A stretch of 64,000 bases of DNA, taken from CBDCPI01 sp965220245. Its GTDB lineage: Bacteria > Chloroflexota > Dehalococcoidia > Lucifugimonadales > UBA3495. The first letter of the stretch is position 1; every line of letters starts with the position of its first letter. The notes beneath the pieces were generated by a model. It was not told the DNA's origin. It did not search any database and was given only the letters and a program-made list of their open reading frames with translations. Of this stretch, positions 48,275 through 56,792 are shown one piece after another. The position numbers and the translations under genes were made by a program. The stretch is taken from the NCBI GenBank assembly GCA_965220245.1, contig CBDCPI010000012.1, forward strand, positions 124,001 through 188,000. Direction: 5' to 3'.

Positions 48275-51055
48275 TTGCTATCGCCGAACGCCCCGCAACG
48301 TATACTGGCACAGGTCCGTCGCTTGGACTTCTCCAACTATTCCGGCGTCGACCTGAGAATGGCCTTGTTGCGCCTCAAATACGGGGCGCTGCGGTTGGAC
48401 CCCGTACTTGAAGTTAGACGGGAGGCGCTGGCCCAAGCGTTCGGCATCGTAGCCCAAGCAATAACCGGGCAGCTCACTCTCCGGCCCACCGACGAGCAAC
48501 TGCTGGCCGGTGTCCACCTGTTCGACGGCAGCATTGCCCAACTGAACGCCGGCGAGGGCAAGACCCTCGCTGCGGCCTTCCCGGCAGTGGTCCATGCCCT
48601 GTTGGGAAGGTCCGTCCACACCATTACCGCCAACGATTATCTCGCCTCCAGAGACGCCGACCTACTGGCGCCGGTCTATGAGTCCCTGGGCATCAGCGTT
48701 GGCTGCATTCTGGGGTACATGGAGGACGACGAGCGGCGGCAAAACTACAGCAAGGACGTCGTCTACGGCGCCATGCGGGAATTCGGGTTCGATTTCCTCC
48801 GCGACAACCTCAAGACCAGCCGCGAGGAGCAGGTGCAAGGGGACCTAGAAGCAGCAATTATCGATGAAGTAGACCACGCCCTCATCGACGAAGCGTTCAC
48901 CCCGATGATCATCTCCGGAAGCCCCTTGGGGGACCGCGGCCCGGTCAATAAGGTCAAAAAGGCCGTCTACCGGCTCATCTACCAGCAACGCGAGATAGCT
49001 CAACGGTTGGCAGACCAGCTAGTGGAACCATGCGGCAGCTCCCGCGAGAGGGTCAGAATCATGGCCCAGTTGTTGCTGGCCGAACCGGATAACCCTATAT
49101 TGAAGAAGTGCCTGGCCGACCAACCGGGAATGTTCAAGCAGAGCAAGCTGATCGCCGAACTGGAAAGCGCCAGCCTCACTCCGGGCCTGCTCTACGTCAT
49201 CGGTACGGAGAAGCGCTTTGTTACCCTTACCGAACCGGGCAGAGAGGTCCTAGCCCAACTGTTGGGCCCCTTCCCTTGGGACCCGGTTGAACGGGGGCGG
49301 TCTCTGGAAGAAGAGCTGGAGGCCATCGAGGCGTGCGAGCACCTACCGCTCCGTGAACGGAGAAGACGGGCCCGGGCGGTCCAGAGGCGGCTGGCCAGGC
49401 AATACAACCTGGGCAATCAGGTGTACCAGATGCTGCGGGCCTGCCTGCTTCTACAACGGGACGTAGACTACTTGGTCACCGAGGACCAGTTGGTGCTGAT
49501 CGACCGGGCTACCGGCAGGCCCAAGGTGGACTGTGTCTACCAACACGGGTTGCAGTCGGCGGTAGAAGCCGTGGCAGGCATCACGCCCCGCCCCGAAACG
49601 GAAACCCTGGGCCTGATTTCGGTCGAAGGATTCATCAAGCGGTACCGGTGGGTCTCCGGGATGACCGGCACGGCTGCCGCCTCGGCCGATGAGTTCCGTC
49701 AACGTTACGGATTGAAGGTCGTGGCGCTTCCTCCGTCCCGTCCCTTGAAGCGGGTTGACCTGGGATACCAGGTGTATCTCAACAAGCAGGATAAGGCCTT
49801 GGCCATCATCGACGAAATTGCCGCCTCTCGCCGCGTCGGCCAGCCGGTGCTGGTGGGGACGCTGACCGTGGAGGACTCGCAGGAGCTTAGCCGGCTCCTT
49901 GGCGAACGGGGTATTCCTCACAACCTGCTGAACGCGGTCAACGGCGAGACGGAGGCCCGGACCGTCCGGGAGGCCGGCGCTTTTGGCGCGGTCACCGTGG
50001 CTACCAACATGGCCGGACGTGGCACCGACATCCTGTTGGAGCCCGGCCTCGACGCCCGGATCTCCGAGCAGTGCGCCGCACTGGCCGAGCCGGACAGGCC
50101 GGACTTCGCCCTTGGGTTACGGGTAATCGGCACTGAGATCAATGACTCTCCGCGCATCGACCTCCAACTAAGCGGCCGGAGCGGCCGACAAGGCAATTTC
50201 GGCGTCACTCAGACTTTGCTGAGTTTGGAGGACCGTTTGCTCAACCTTCACGTGGACGGCGTCCTCAAGCTGCGCCAATGCCGCAAAGTCGATGCCGCCG
50301 GGCGGACCTACTTCGCAGGAGAGGCGGTCGACGCCCACATCAAACTCGTGCAAGGGATTACCGAGCGCGAAGCCGAGGTGCAGCGAAGCATGGTCCAAGA
50401 ATATACTGCCGTGCTAGACTGGCAAACGGACCTCTTTTACCAACACCGGAGCCAGGTTATCAACTCGCCTTCGTTCAATCAAAGTTGTACCGGCATGGCC
50501 CGGAGCTTGGCCAGCCGCCTCGTGGCCGGCCATTTCGCCGGGGTGACCTTGGACCTGTACCCTTCCCAGTTCGCCCGGTTTGCCGATGAATTGCGGTTGG
50601 ACTACCAGATAGATTGTTCTGGTCTTTGGGGTCAAGATTTGACGTTGATGCCTGCGGAGTTGGGCCAGCTTTTCATAAGCAGGTTGGAAAGGTTGGAGAG
50701 AGAAGTTGGGCCCGCGAATTTTGATAATCTGGCAATTCTTCTCTACCTGAATACCGGTGACGAACTCTGGAAGAGCCAAATAAGCGAGCTTCAGGACTCC
50801 ATCTTGAACCAAACGCTTTCCAACCGCAGCCACAAGTCCGCAGTGGCCGTCTACGTCCGGCAGAGTTTCAAGACGTGGGATGAGTTCTTGGAACGAGTGG
50901 AAGCGGAATACCTGTCGCGGCTACTGACTTTCCCGGTAGACCGGTTTCATCCTCCCGTTTCCGCCCCGGTCCAAGTGCATGAAGACGCCCACGCGCTGAT
51001 CTCCCGGCAGCCGACAGCAATGGCTGTCGCCGGGCATCGGCAAAGGAGTGAATGA
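48275..51055 (+). CDS. Divergent SecA (SecA2-like) preprotein translocase ATPase
   Basis: A 926-residue protein with all SecA DEAD motor parts: LNAGEGKTLAAAFPAVVHAL (Walker A near 92), NDYLASRDADLLAPVYESLG, VVYGAMREFGFDFLRDNLKT, DEVDHALIDEAFTPMIISGS (DEVD near 197), VSGMTGTAAASADEFRQRYG, VATNMAGRGTDILL and LSGRSGRQGNFG. Housekeeping SecA has VDSILIDEARTPLIISG; here His-Ala and Phe replace these residues, and the C-terminal zinc-binding tail is absent. It is therefore most likely an accessory SecA2 rather than the main SecA. The start is a TTG. It ends overlapping the lipoprotein gene, which may be its cargo or partner. Confidence 0.9.
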   Translation: MLSPNAPQRILAQVRRLDFSNYSGVDLRMALLRLKYGALRLDPVLEVRREALAQAFGIVAQAITGQLTLRPTDEQLLAGVHLFDGSIAQLNAGEGKTLAAAFPAVVHALLGRSVHTITANDYLASRDADLLAPVYESLGISVGCILGYMEDDERRQNYSKDVVYGAMREFGFDFLRDNLKTSREEQVQGDLEAAIIDEVDHALIDEAFTPMIISGSPLGDRGPVNKVKKAVYRLIYQQREIAQRLADQLVEPCGSSRERVRIMAQLLLAEPDNPILKKCLADQPGMFKQSKLIAELESASLTPGLLYVIGTEKRFVTLTEPGREVLAQLLGPFPWDPVERGRSLEEELEAIEACEHLPLRERRRRARAVQRRLARQYNLGNQVYQMLRACLLLQRDVDYLVTEDQLVLIDRATGRPKVDCVYQHGLQSAVEAVAGITPRPETETLGLISVEGFIKRYRWVSGMTGTAAASADEFRQRYGLKVVALPPSRPLKRVDLGYQVYLNKQDKALAIIDEIAASRRVGQPVLVGTLTVEDSQELSRLLGERGIPHNLLNAVNGETEARTVREAGAFGAVTVATNMAGRGTDILLEPGLDARISEQCAALAEPDRPDFALGLRVIGTEINDSPRIDLQLSGRSGRQGNFGVTQTLLSLEDRLLNLHVDGVLKLRQCRKVDAAGRTYFAGEAVDAHIKLVQGITEREAEVQRSMVQEYTAVLDWQTDLFYQHRSQVINSPSFNQSCTGMARSLASRLVAGHFAGVTLDLYPSQFARFADELRLDYQIDCSGLWGQDLTLMPAELGQLFISRLERLEREVGPANFDNLAILLYLNTGDELWKSQISELQDSILNQTLSNRSHKSAVAVYVRQSFKTWDEFLERVEAEYLSRLLTFPVDRFHPPVSAPVQVHEDAHALISRQPTAMAVAGHRQRSE

Positions 51056-51056
51056 G

Positions 51057-51845
51057 TTGAGAAAGTTTAGGCTCGGCACGGCCATTTCCCTCGGCGGCGT
51101 GGTAGCGGCGGCCCCCTTGATCGCTGCCTGCGGCGGCCCGTCCTACGACGATTGGGCCGCCACCGACGGGGCCGCGGGAAGGATAAACCTGGACGACGTT
51201 CAACAAGCCTTCAAGGATTCCAAGAGCGCTACAGACTTCGAGGAACGGGTCAACCAGATATATGAAGGCGACGGTCTGGTGCTAATCCGGGCCAAGCAAG
51301 ACGGCGCCACCTTGACCCTCGAAGGATGGGAAGACCTCAACGGCAACTCCGGAATTGACGATGCAACCGACGATTTGCTGTTCTCCATCATCAAGGGGAC
51401 CAACGACGAATATGACATGCGGGGCTACCACTCCAATGGCTACTACAATAGCCACTTTGGCGTTGGGGACTTTCTGTTCACTTATTTGCTTATTTCCGCT
51501 ATTTCGCCCCGCGGTTATTACTACTCCACACCCGTGTCCCGGGGCCCCACAATTCGTAACCAACGGAACACCTATCGGCAGAGCCAGAATTACAACCGGC
51601 AGGTGCAAAGGAATAACACCTACAGCAACAAGCAGGCATCGTTCGCCGGGTCCCGGTACCAGCAGTCAAAAGGCAACGTAAGCTCCAACCGCACAACCTA
51701 TCAGCAGACCCAGAGGACCAGCGGCGCATTCAAGACCAGCAATTCCGTCAGCCGCAGCGGGACCGGGGCTTTCCGCTCTTCGGGAAGGTCCGGCGGCTTT
51801 GGCGGCGGCGGTGCGATGGTGGTCCGGGGCCGACGGCGCTTTTGA
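51057..51845 (+). CDS. Lipoprotein with low-complexity Gln/Asn/Ser/Arg-rich tail
   Basis: About 262 residues from a TTG placed eight bases after AAGGAG (a GTG at 51048 lacks a ribosome site). The signal peptide ends PLIAAC. A short structured part (DFEERVNQIYEGDGLVLIRA, LTLEGWEDLNGNSGIDDATD) and a hydrophobic FTYLLISAISPRGYYYS are followed by about 110 residues rich in Gln, Asn, Ser, Tyr and Arg, ending in GGFGGGGAMVVRGRRRF. The composition recalls DUF1190-type (YjfM/YgiB) lipoproteins, but I cannot prove homology. It overlaps SecA2 upstream and, by one base, the next gene downstream. Confidence 0.8.
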   Translation: MRKFRLGTAISLGGVVAAAPLIAACGGPSYDDWAATDGAAGRINLDDVQQAFKDSKSATDFEERVNQIYEGDGLVLIRAKQDGATLTLEGWEDLNGNSGIDDATDDLLFSIIKGTNDEYDMRGYHSNGYYNSHFGVGDFLFTYLLISAISPRGYYYSTPVSRGPTIRNQRNTYRQSQNYNRQVQRNNTYSNKQASFAGSRYQQSKGNVSSNRTTYQQTQRTSGAFKTSNSVSRSGTGAFRSSGRSGGFGGGGAMVVRGRRRF

Positions 51846-52963
51846 TGGCGCGCCCGGAGCCATCCGGCGAAGGGCCCCCGGTCCCAAGCGCGTTCGAGCT
51901 TCACATATCGTTAACCGGGATGGACCCGGCGGACGGCCTCCTTCTGGTGTTGCCTGCTGACTATGCCGAAGGTTCTATCAACCGGCTCCTCGACCGGGTG
52001 TTTCCCGAAGATGAGCAACAGCGGAGTGACATCGAGTTTATGCTCGATGTTCGCGCCAATCCCGACCTGCCGGACATCTACGCCGTCTTCGTGGACGCCG
52101 TCGAAGGGTGGAGGAAGGGCCTTTGGGACCTGTCGGTTTCAACTGATGGGCCAACGGATAGCGCCGGTAGACTGGACCTGACCGAGCCGGTGTATCTTCA
52201 CCTCCAGCGGTCATACCGCAACCAAGAGCGCCCTGGCAACCCCTCTTGTCCGACTCTCCACCTGCGGGTAAGCCAGCAATACAGTGCCTTGGAGTACGCG
52301 GTCCGAGAGGGCTTTTGGCCCAGTAAGAAAGAACTGCTCGAATGGCTTCGAGAGATGACCATCTTGTATTTCGTTGACAAGTTCGAGTACGTGCTACCGG
52401 TGATTCCGCCAAGCGGCCAAATGCCAACGCCCGGTGTGGCCGGACTGCAAACCAAGGGCCTCATCGGTCCTTCAGAAGAGACTGGCCCGGATGAGCCCGG
52501 TCCGTTGGTAATCACCGAAGATGGCAGAGGACTAATCGGCCGGTTATTGTCGGAAACCGAGGCCTACATCGACCTTTACGACCACTTCAAGGACACCGAC
52601 TTTGACGATGAAGCCGAAGAGGTCTGTTTCGGACGAGGACGGGGCGTGGACCTGCGAGTCCAAGTCTACCAGACCGAAGGCCTCGACCCCATCAGAACGG
52701 TGTTCCTGTTGCGGCTATACGACGGTAGCTTGGACGCCTTTGCCGGTAAGTGGACGGACCTGATCGCTGATGAAAGTTTCTTCGACGAGTTCCTAGAGCC
52801 GGTGGTCAATCGGCACTATGTGGATGATGCTTTGCTAGGGAGAATCATTGAAAACGGGTATAGCTACTTGGAGGAGAGGCGCGAACAGACCCGGCAGTTA
52901 GCAACCGAAAGAAGTATTATCCGGCGAGTCCGGAATAACTCGCCTCCTAGTCAGATTTACTAA
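51845..52963 (+). CDS. Uncharacterised protein, last gene of the series
   Basis: About 372 residues, starting at an ATG that overlaps the stop of the lipoprotein gene (TGATG). The protein is acidic and soluble, with a possible two-part structure: residues 10-185 (FELHISLTGMDPADGLLLVL, YAVFVDAVEGWRKGLWDLSV) and a second part from about 230 (VDLRVQVYQTEGLDPIRTVF, LLRLYDGSLDAFAGKWTDLI). I recognise no family. Tight coupling suggests it acts with the lipoprotein and SecA2. Confidence 0.75.
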   Translation: MARPEPSGEGPPVPSAFELHISLTGMDPADGLLLVLPADYAEGSINRLLDRVFPEDEQQRSDIEFMLDVRANPDLPDIYAVFVDAVEGWRKGLWDLSVSTDGPTDSAGRLDLTEPVYLHLQRSYRNQERPGNPSCPTLHLRVSQQYSALEYAVREGFWPSKKELLEWLREMTILYFVDKFEYVLPVIPPSGQMPTPGVAGLQTKGLIGPSEETGPDEPGPLVITEDGRGLIGRLLSETEAYIDLYDHFKDTDFDDEAEEVCFGRGRGVDLRVQVYQTEGLDPIRTVFLLRLYDGSLDAFAGKWTDLIADESFFDEFLEPVVNRHYVDDALLGRIIENGYSYLEERREQTRQLATERSIIRRVRNNSPPSQIY

Positions 52964-53010
52964 CAGGGTCATTTACCGGTGCGTGAGTAAATATCTAAAT
53001 CAGCCCCCAG

Positions 53011-53099
53011 TCACTCCCGCGAAAGCGGGAGTCCATGCACATCAAAGGAATGTGACTGGCCGATAGAGATCCTGGATTCCCGCTTTCGCGGGAATGACG
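53011..53099. repeat. REP-like paired palindromes
   Basis: CTCCCGCGAAAGCGGGAG and GGATTCCCGCTTTCGCGGGA, about 55 bases apart in opposite orientation, fold into hairpins. Located between the ends of the seven-gene run and the DUF350 gene, where they could also act as a bidirectional transcription end. Confidence 0.8.
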
Positions 53100-53116
53100 A
53101 TAGCGGTGACAATCGC

Positions 53117-54019
53117 CTAGATTGCCATGAATAGGATGAGGGCGGAGGCAATCACCACCGCGCTCTCCACAAACGCGACTCCGGTGTTCCGGCCAGCGCC
53201 CAGGGCGCTGGAAACCCGGACCGTGGGCAGCAAGAGCAAGTCGATCAGCAACCGGAGAACATATAGCAGGGCGAACCCGATTACCCCCAGGGTTAAAAAC
53301 GCCGCGATGCTCTCTCCCCAGCCAACAAAGTCCCCGAACACGGCCTTGAACATCACCAAGCCGATGGCTATCAGGTTACCCCCAAAGGCGATGCCCACCG
53401 CGCTGTTATTGCCCTCGATCTCCGCGTGCAGGTCATAGGGGGTCGTGATCTCATAAAACACCGCAAACGCGACCAGGAACGCCACTCCCATGCCGAAAAA
53501 CGCTAAGGTCACCAAGGCCGCTGTCAACTCTGAACTGGCCCCCTCACCAGCCACGGCCCCCGCGATCAGCAGCCCTGTCGCCACGTAGAGTCCAAACTCG
53601 GCCGCCCCGGTGCCAACGTTTTGGCCTCCGACGATCTCGTCTTCGATACGGAACTTGTAAAGAATCACCTTGTCCATCAGGGGCCGGACCAAGTTTAGCG
53701 CCACAATACCGGCCAGAGAGTAAAGGAAAACCCGCAGGACCTCTTGCCAGTATTCCAAGTCGAAGCCGAGCCCTCCTTCTCCCACCAGCAACAACGGCTG
53801 GTAAAGAGCCCCCAACAACACCAGGATCACGCCGGTGAAGTAGCCGCTCAGCCGCAACGCCACCGCTAGGTTCTGCTTTTGGGTGACTTCCTCGTCGATG
53901 CTGTAATGCGTCACCACGTCCCGGGCCAGCTTCGCCAGTACCAAGACAACCAGACCGAGGGCGACAAACACCAACCCGCGGGGAAAGGCCTGTAGCGTGT
54001 CGAGGAACCCGTCAATCAT
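53117..54019 (-). CDS. DUF350 (YjfL-type) membrane protein
   Basis: A protein of about 300 residues with eight hydrophobic segments in two similar halves. The first contains LGLVVLVLAKLARDVVTHYS, NLAVALRLSGYFTGVILVLL. The second has the DUF350 hallmark NNSAVGIAFGGNLIAIGLVM. The ATG at 54019 overlaps the DUF4178 stop by four bases (ATGA), so the pair is translationally coupled. E. coli YjfL, a DUF350 protein, is encoded beside the PspA-like YjfJ; here PspA is divergently encoded 1.3 kb away. The role is unknown; envelope stress or transport is likely. Confidence 0.9.
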   Translation of the reverse strand: MIDGFLDTLQAFPRGLVFVALGLVVLVLAKLARDVVTHYSIDEEVTQKQNLAVALRLSGYFTGVILVLLGALYQPLLLVGEGGLGFDLEYWQEVLRVFLYSLAGIVALNLVRPLMDKVILYKFRIEDEIVGGQNVGTGAAEFGLYVATGLLIAGAVAGEGASSELTAALVTLAFFGMGVAFLVAFAVFYEITTPYDLHAEIEGNNSAVGIAFGGNLIAIGLVMFKAVFGDFVGWGESIAAFLTLGVIGFALLYVLRLLIDLLLLPTVRVSSALGAGRNTGVAFVESAVVIASALILFMAI

Positions 54020-54624
54020 TGGAATCTCTGTTCGCCGGGGTGATTCCGCTCTCCGGGGTAGAGGGTGATGTTGCCCGGCGATATGACTCCACTGAAAGTG
54101 ATTTCGAAGGGCCGGCCTTCCCACTTGGACACCGACATGACCCGGTCTCCCTCGTCGCGGATGAAGTCCCAAGAATAAAACCCTTGGCCGGAGCCCCGGC
54201 GGTCCGGATAAAAGAACACTTCAGAGCTGTTCTTGTAGTGGTAGACGTCCCCATCGACCTCGATATAATTGTCGATGGAGTGCGCTTCGTCCAGTTCGAT
54301 CAGGGCCTCTTCGGTTAGACCCACACTATCCAGACCCGACGGATTCGGGTTGTCGGTGGCGGTGATGAACAGGTCGTAGCCCTCGACCCAATCGACCCAG
54401 ACCCGGTTATCGCCGTCCGAGCACTCTATCTCATACCACGTTTCACCATCACCGGAGTACCGGTGGACCCTTTCCACGTAGAAGTAGACGTCGTCATACT
54501 CCAATCTCAGGCCAATGATGGAGACCACGTCGCCGACTCGCGCGTCCCGGATGCTATCGTCTCGCGGCGGGCCATCCGAAGAGTCCTTCTTCCGTTTTTT
54601 TCTGCCGAAAATAGAACGCAGCAT
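54016..54624 (-). CDS. DUF4178 domain protein
   Basis: A 202-residue protein starting MLRSIFGRKKRKKDSS with a basic N-terminus, then the DUF4178 beta core: RVGDVVSIIGLRLEYDDVYF, RYSGDGETWYEIECSDGDNR, VWVDWVEGYDLFITATDN and YKNSSEVFFYPDRRGSGQGF, YSWDFIRD. The frame is open upstream to 54777 but that portion is REP repeat. DUF4178 is a known partner of DUF350 and polyamine-synthase genes in actinobacteria. It is coupled to DUF350. Confidence 0.88.
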   Translation of the reverse strand: MLRSIFGRKKRKKDSSDGPPRDDSIRDARVGDVVSIIGLRLEYDDVYFYVERVHRYSGDGETWYEIECSDGDNRVWVDWVEGYDLFITATDNPNPSGLDSVGLTEEALIELDEAHSIDNYIEVDGDVYHYKNSSEVFFYPDRRGSGQGFYSWDFIRDEGDRVMSVSKWEGRPFEITFSGVISPGNITLYPGERNHPGEQRFQ

Positions 54625-54736
54625 ACGCTCAGGCCCCTCAATACTAAAGGATTGTACAGCCAATCGTTGGGTTGAGCTACCGGGCAATCGCATCTTAATT
54701 TCTGGGAAACGGGAGTTGAACGCGCGCCAGCTACCC

Positions 54737-54835
54737 GTCATTCCGGCCTTGAGCCGGAATCCAGGACCGTTCTCCACCAGTTACGTCTCATCTCATCAAC
54801 CTTCCTGGATTCCGGCTTTCGCCGGAACGACGGCC
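54737..54835. repeat. REP-like paired palindromes in the divergent control region
   Basis: GTCATTCCGGCCTTGAGCCG and CGGCTTTCGCCGGAACGAC form inverted hairpins about 45 bases apart. It lies between DUF4178 (leftward) and the small membrane protein/PspA genes (rightward). Confidence 0.8.
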
Positions 54836-54882
54836 TGTGGTAATCGAAGCACCCCATTGAAGATTGTCAGCGAAGCGATTTA

Positions 54883-54929
54883 AGATACGATTGCCCTGGG
54901 TTGAGCTATCCCTGAAGCTCATCGTATCT
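54883..54929. promoter_or_regulatory. Inverted repeat AGATACGAT/ATCGTATCT before the psp genes
   Basis: A perfect 9-bp inverted repeat (54883-54891 and 54921-54929) with a 29-base spacer. The motif GGGTTGAGCTA between the arms (54898-54908) recurs at 54669-54679 before DUF4178. These may be sites of a shared regulator of the two divergent units. Confidence 0.4.
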
Positions 54930-54989
54930 CAAGGTAACATGGTAAACTGTATCTTAGCCGATTTGTAGATTAGCAGCGAGGAGTCGCGG

Positions 54990-55178
54990 ATGGGCCTGTT
55001 CAGGAGCAGTTGGATAGTTATTGGGATCATCCTGTTGGTAGTAGGGCTATTAGTGCAGTCCGACATATTCGCGGCGCTGCTCGACATCATCGGCTGGATT
55101 ATAGCCGTGATTGGCATTATCGTTATCGTAATGGGTCTGGTAAGCCTCATCACCGGCAGAAGGAGCAGCGGGTTTTGA
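54990..55178 (+). CDS. Small two-helix membrane protein of the psp unit
   Basis: A 62-residue protein with two membrane helices: WIVIGIILLVVGLLVQSDIF and IIGWIIAVIGIIVIVMGLVS, short basic ends (ITGRRSSGF). GAGGAG precedes the ATG. Placed 95 bases before pspA it may be a membrane anchor or sensor comparable in position to PspB/PspC, though sequence similarity to them is not evident. Confidence 0.8.
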   Translation: MGLFRSSWIVIGIILLVVGLLVQSDIFAALLDIIGWIIAVIGIIVIVMGLVSLITGRRSSGF

Positions 55179-55273
55179 TCCCCCTGCTTTGATCCAAGAG
55201 AATGTTAGCGCCTGACCCCAACTGACGAAGGCCCCGGCGATCGCGGCGCTTGGCGAATACAGGAGGTTAAGAA

Positions 55274-55987
55274 ATGGGAATGCTATCGCGCATGTCGACA
55301 ATCGTGAAGTCCAAAATGAACCGTATTCTGGACTCGGCGGAAGACCCTCGGGAAACCCTGGACTACTCCTATGAGAAGCAGATGGAGATGCTGAACAAGG
55401 TGAAGCGCGGCGTGGTCGAGATGGTGACCGCCAAGCGGCAGATACAACAGCAGGCCGCCAAAGTCCAGGAAAACATAACCCGTCTGGAGCAGCAGGCCCG
55501 CCAGGCGCTGGAAGCCGACCGCGAAGACCTGGCCCGGCTGGCCTTGGAGCGCAAGCACACCGCGGTGCTGGAACTCCAGGGGCTGGACGAGCAAATCGCC
55601 GGCATGGAGCTGGAGCAGGAAAAGCTGACCCAAGCCGAGCAGCGGCTCCAAGCCAAGGTGGCCGCCTTCCGCAGCAAGAAAGAGGTCATCAAAGCCCAGT
55701 ACACTGCCGCCCAAGCCCAGGTGCGCATCGGCTCGGCCCTTTCCGGCATTTCCGAAGAGATGGGCGACGTCGGCCTGGCGGTGCAGCGGGCCGAGATGAA
55801 GACCGACAATATGCGCGCCAAGGCCGGGGCCATTGACGAACTGGCTAACTCTGGAGTCCTGGGGGATATAACCGGCAGCAGCAAGGACGACATCACCCGC
55901 GAATTGGAGAAGATGTCGGCCAGCCAGGGCGCCGAAGACGAGCTAGCCGCCCTCAAGTCTAGCCTGCCTCCGGCAAACAGCCGGTAG
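55274..55987 (+). CDS. pspA: PspA/IM30 (ESCRT-III-like) envelope-stress protein
   Basis: A 237-residue coiled-coil protein: MGMLSRMSTIVKSKMNRILD, SAEDPRETLDYSYEKQMEML (the DP and tyrosine-rich hallmark), then long helices (QARQALEADREDLARLALER, LQAKVAAFRSKKEVIKAQYT) and ISEEMGDVGLAVQRAEMKTD. PspA forms membrane-bound scaffolds that stabilise stressed membranes. AGGAGG precedes the ATG. It is followed after 17 bases by PspAA. Confidence 0.96.
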   Translation: MGMLSRMSTIVKSKMNRILDSAEDPRETLDYSYEKQMEMLNKVKRGVVEMVTAKRQIQQQAAKVQENITRLEQQARQALEADREDLARLALERKHTAVLELQGLDEQIAGMELEQEKLTQAEQRLQAKVAAFRSKKEVIKAQYTAAQAQVRIGSALSGISEEMGDVGLAVQRAEMKTDNMRAKAGAIDELANSGVLGDITGSSKDDITRELEKMSASQGAEDELAALKSSLPPANSR

Positions 55988-56004
55988 CGCCCAGGGAGTT
56001 GGCC

Positions 56005-56283
56005 ATGATTGTGCGCATCGCAGCCGAGGGGCAATTTAATCTCCCCGGCGCTTACGTCGACCCCCTCAACGACATAGACAACCAATTGGTAGAGGCGGTG
56101 GAAGCGGGAGACCGCGCCAGCTTCAGTACATTGTTAGGCCAGATGCTGGCCTTGGTCCGGGAACACGGCTCCCCGGTGCCGGTAGATGAACTGGTGGAAT
56201 CGGACCTAATGCTGCCCGCCGCCGACCTATCCCTGGAAGAAGCTCAGGTCCTATTCGTTGGGGAAGGCGTTTTACCTGGCTAA
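56005..56283 (+). CDS. PspA-associated protein PspAA
   Basis: A 92-residue protein MIVRIAAEGQFNLPGAYVDP, LNDIDNQLVEAVEAGDRASF, ... LMLPAADLSLEEAQVLF. This is the PspAA family, a regular partner of PspA in actinobacteria, archaea and chloroflexi. The ATG at 56005 follows GGGAG. Function: PspA partner, details unknown. Confidence 0.9.
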   Translation: MIVRIAAEGQFNLPGAYVDPLNDIDNQLVEAVEAGDRASFSTLLGQMLALVREHGSPVPVDELVESDLMLPAADLSLEEAQVLFVGEGVLPG

Positions 56284-56792
56284 CCTCCAGCGTTGGGGCT
56301 AGGGCGGCTGGCAGACCCAAGATTCGCACTTGGGGATACCTGTCAACAATCGCCCGAGCAATCCCTTTCTGACCTCCCACGGTGTCGACCCGCGGCGGGC
56401 GATGTCCACTTGGGGCGAACCAGGGGCAGAGCAATACCGCAACGGCCATTACCTGGTGTAGGGCTGGCTGCCCCAGACCCGGCACGTAGCCGGAAAGGTC
56501 GGCCAGGGTCTTTTCATTCTCACCCCGGAGGCTGTTCCTTCCCCGTCTTCCCGGCGAAGGCCGGGAACCAGAAAGCCTCTAAAGTGGCCAACCGTGCTTC
56601 CTCGAACGTATCTGGATTCCCGCCTGCGCGGGAATGACGAGTTGGGTATTCTCATGGGAATGAATGACAGTGGGGAGGGTAGCCTACTCCGAGAATGAAA
56701 AGACCCTGGAAAGTTCGGCCTGATGGTATAGACTGTTTATGGTAAAGCTTGTATAGTATAAAGACGGAGCCACTATCGGGGGTAATGCCATC
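56284..56792. other. Intergenic stretch with repeat and promoter before the arsenic gene
   Basis: About 500 bases without a gene. A REP-like pair at 56544-56639 (TCCCGGCGAAGGCCGGGA and ATTCCCGCCTGCGCGGGAAT) and, near 56729-56757, TAGACT-17-TATAGT as a possible promoter for the PadR-ArsM gene in an AT-rich patch. Confidence 0.5.
56544..56639. repeat. REP-like paired palindromes
   Basis: TCCCGGCGAAGGCCGGGA and CCCGCCTGCGCGGGAATGACG, the same type as the pairs at 53011 and 54737. Confidence 0.75.

Noticed and set aside
53011..56639. REP-like pairs considered as MITEs
   Set aside because: They lack a constant length, defined ends and target duplications; paired hairpins fit REP-type repeats better.
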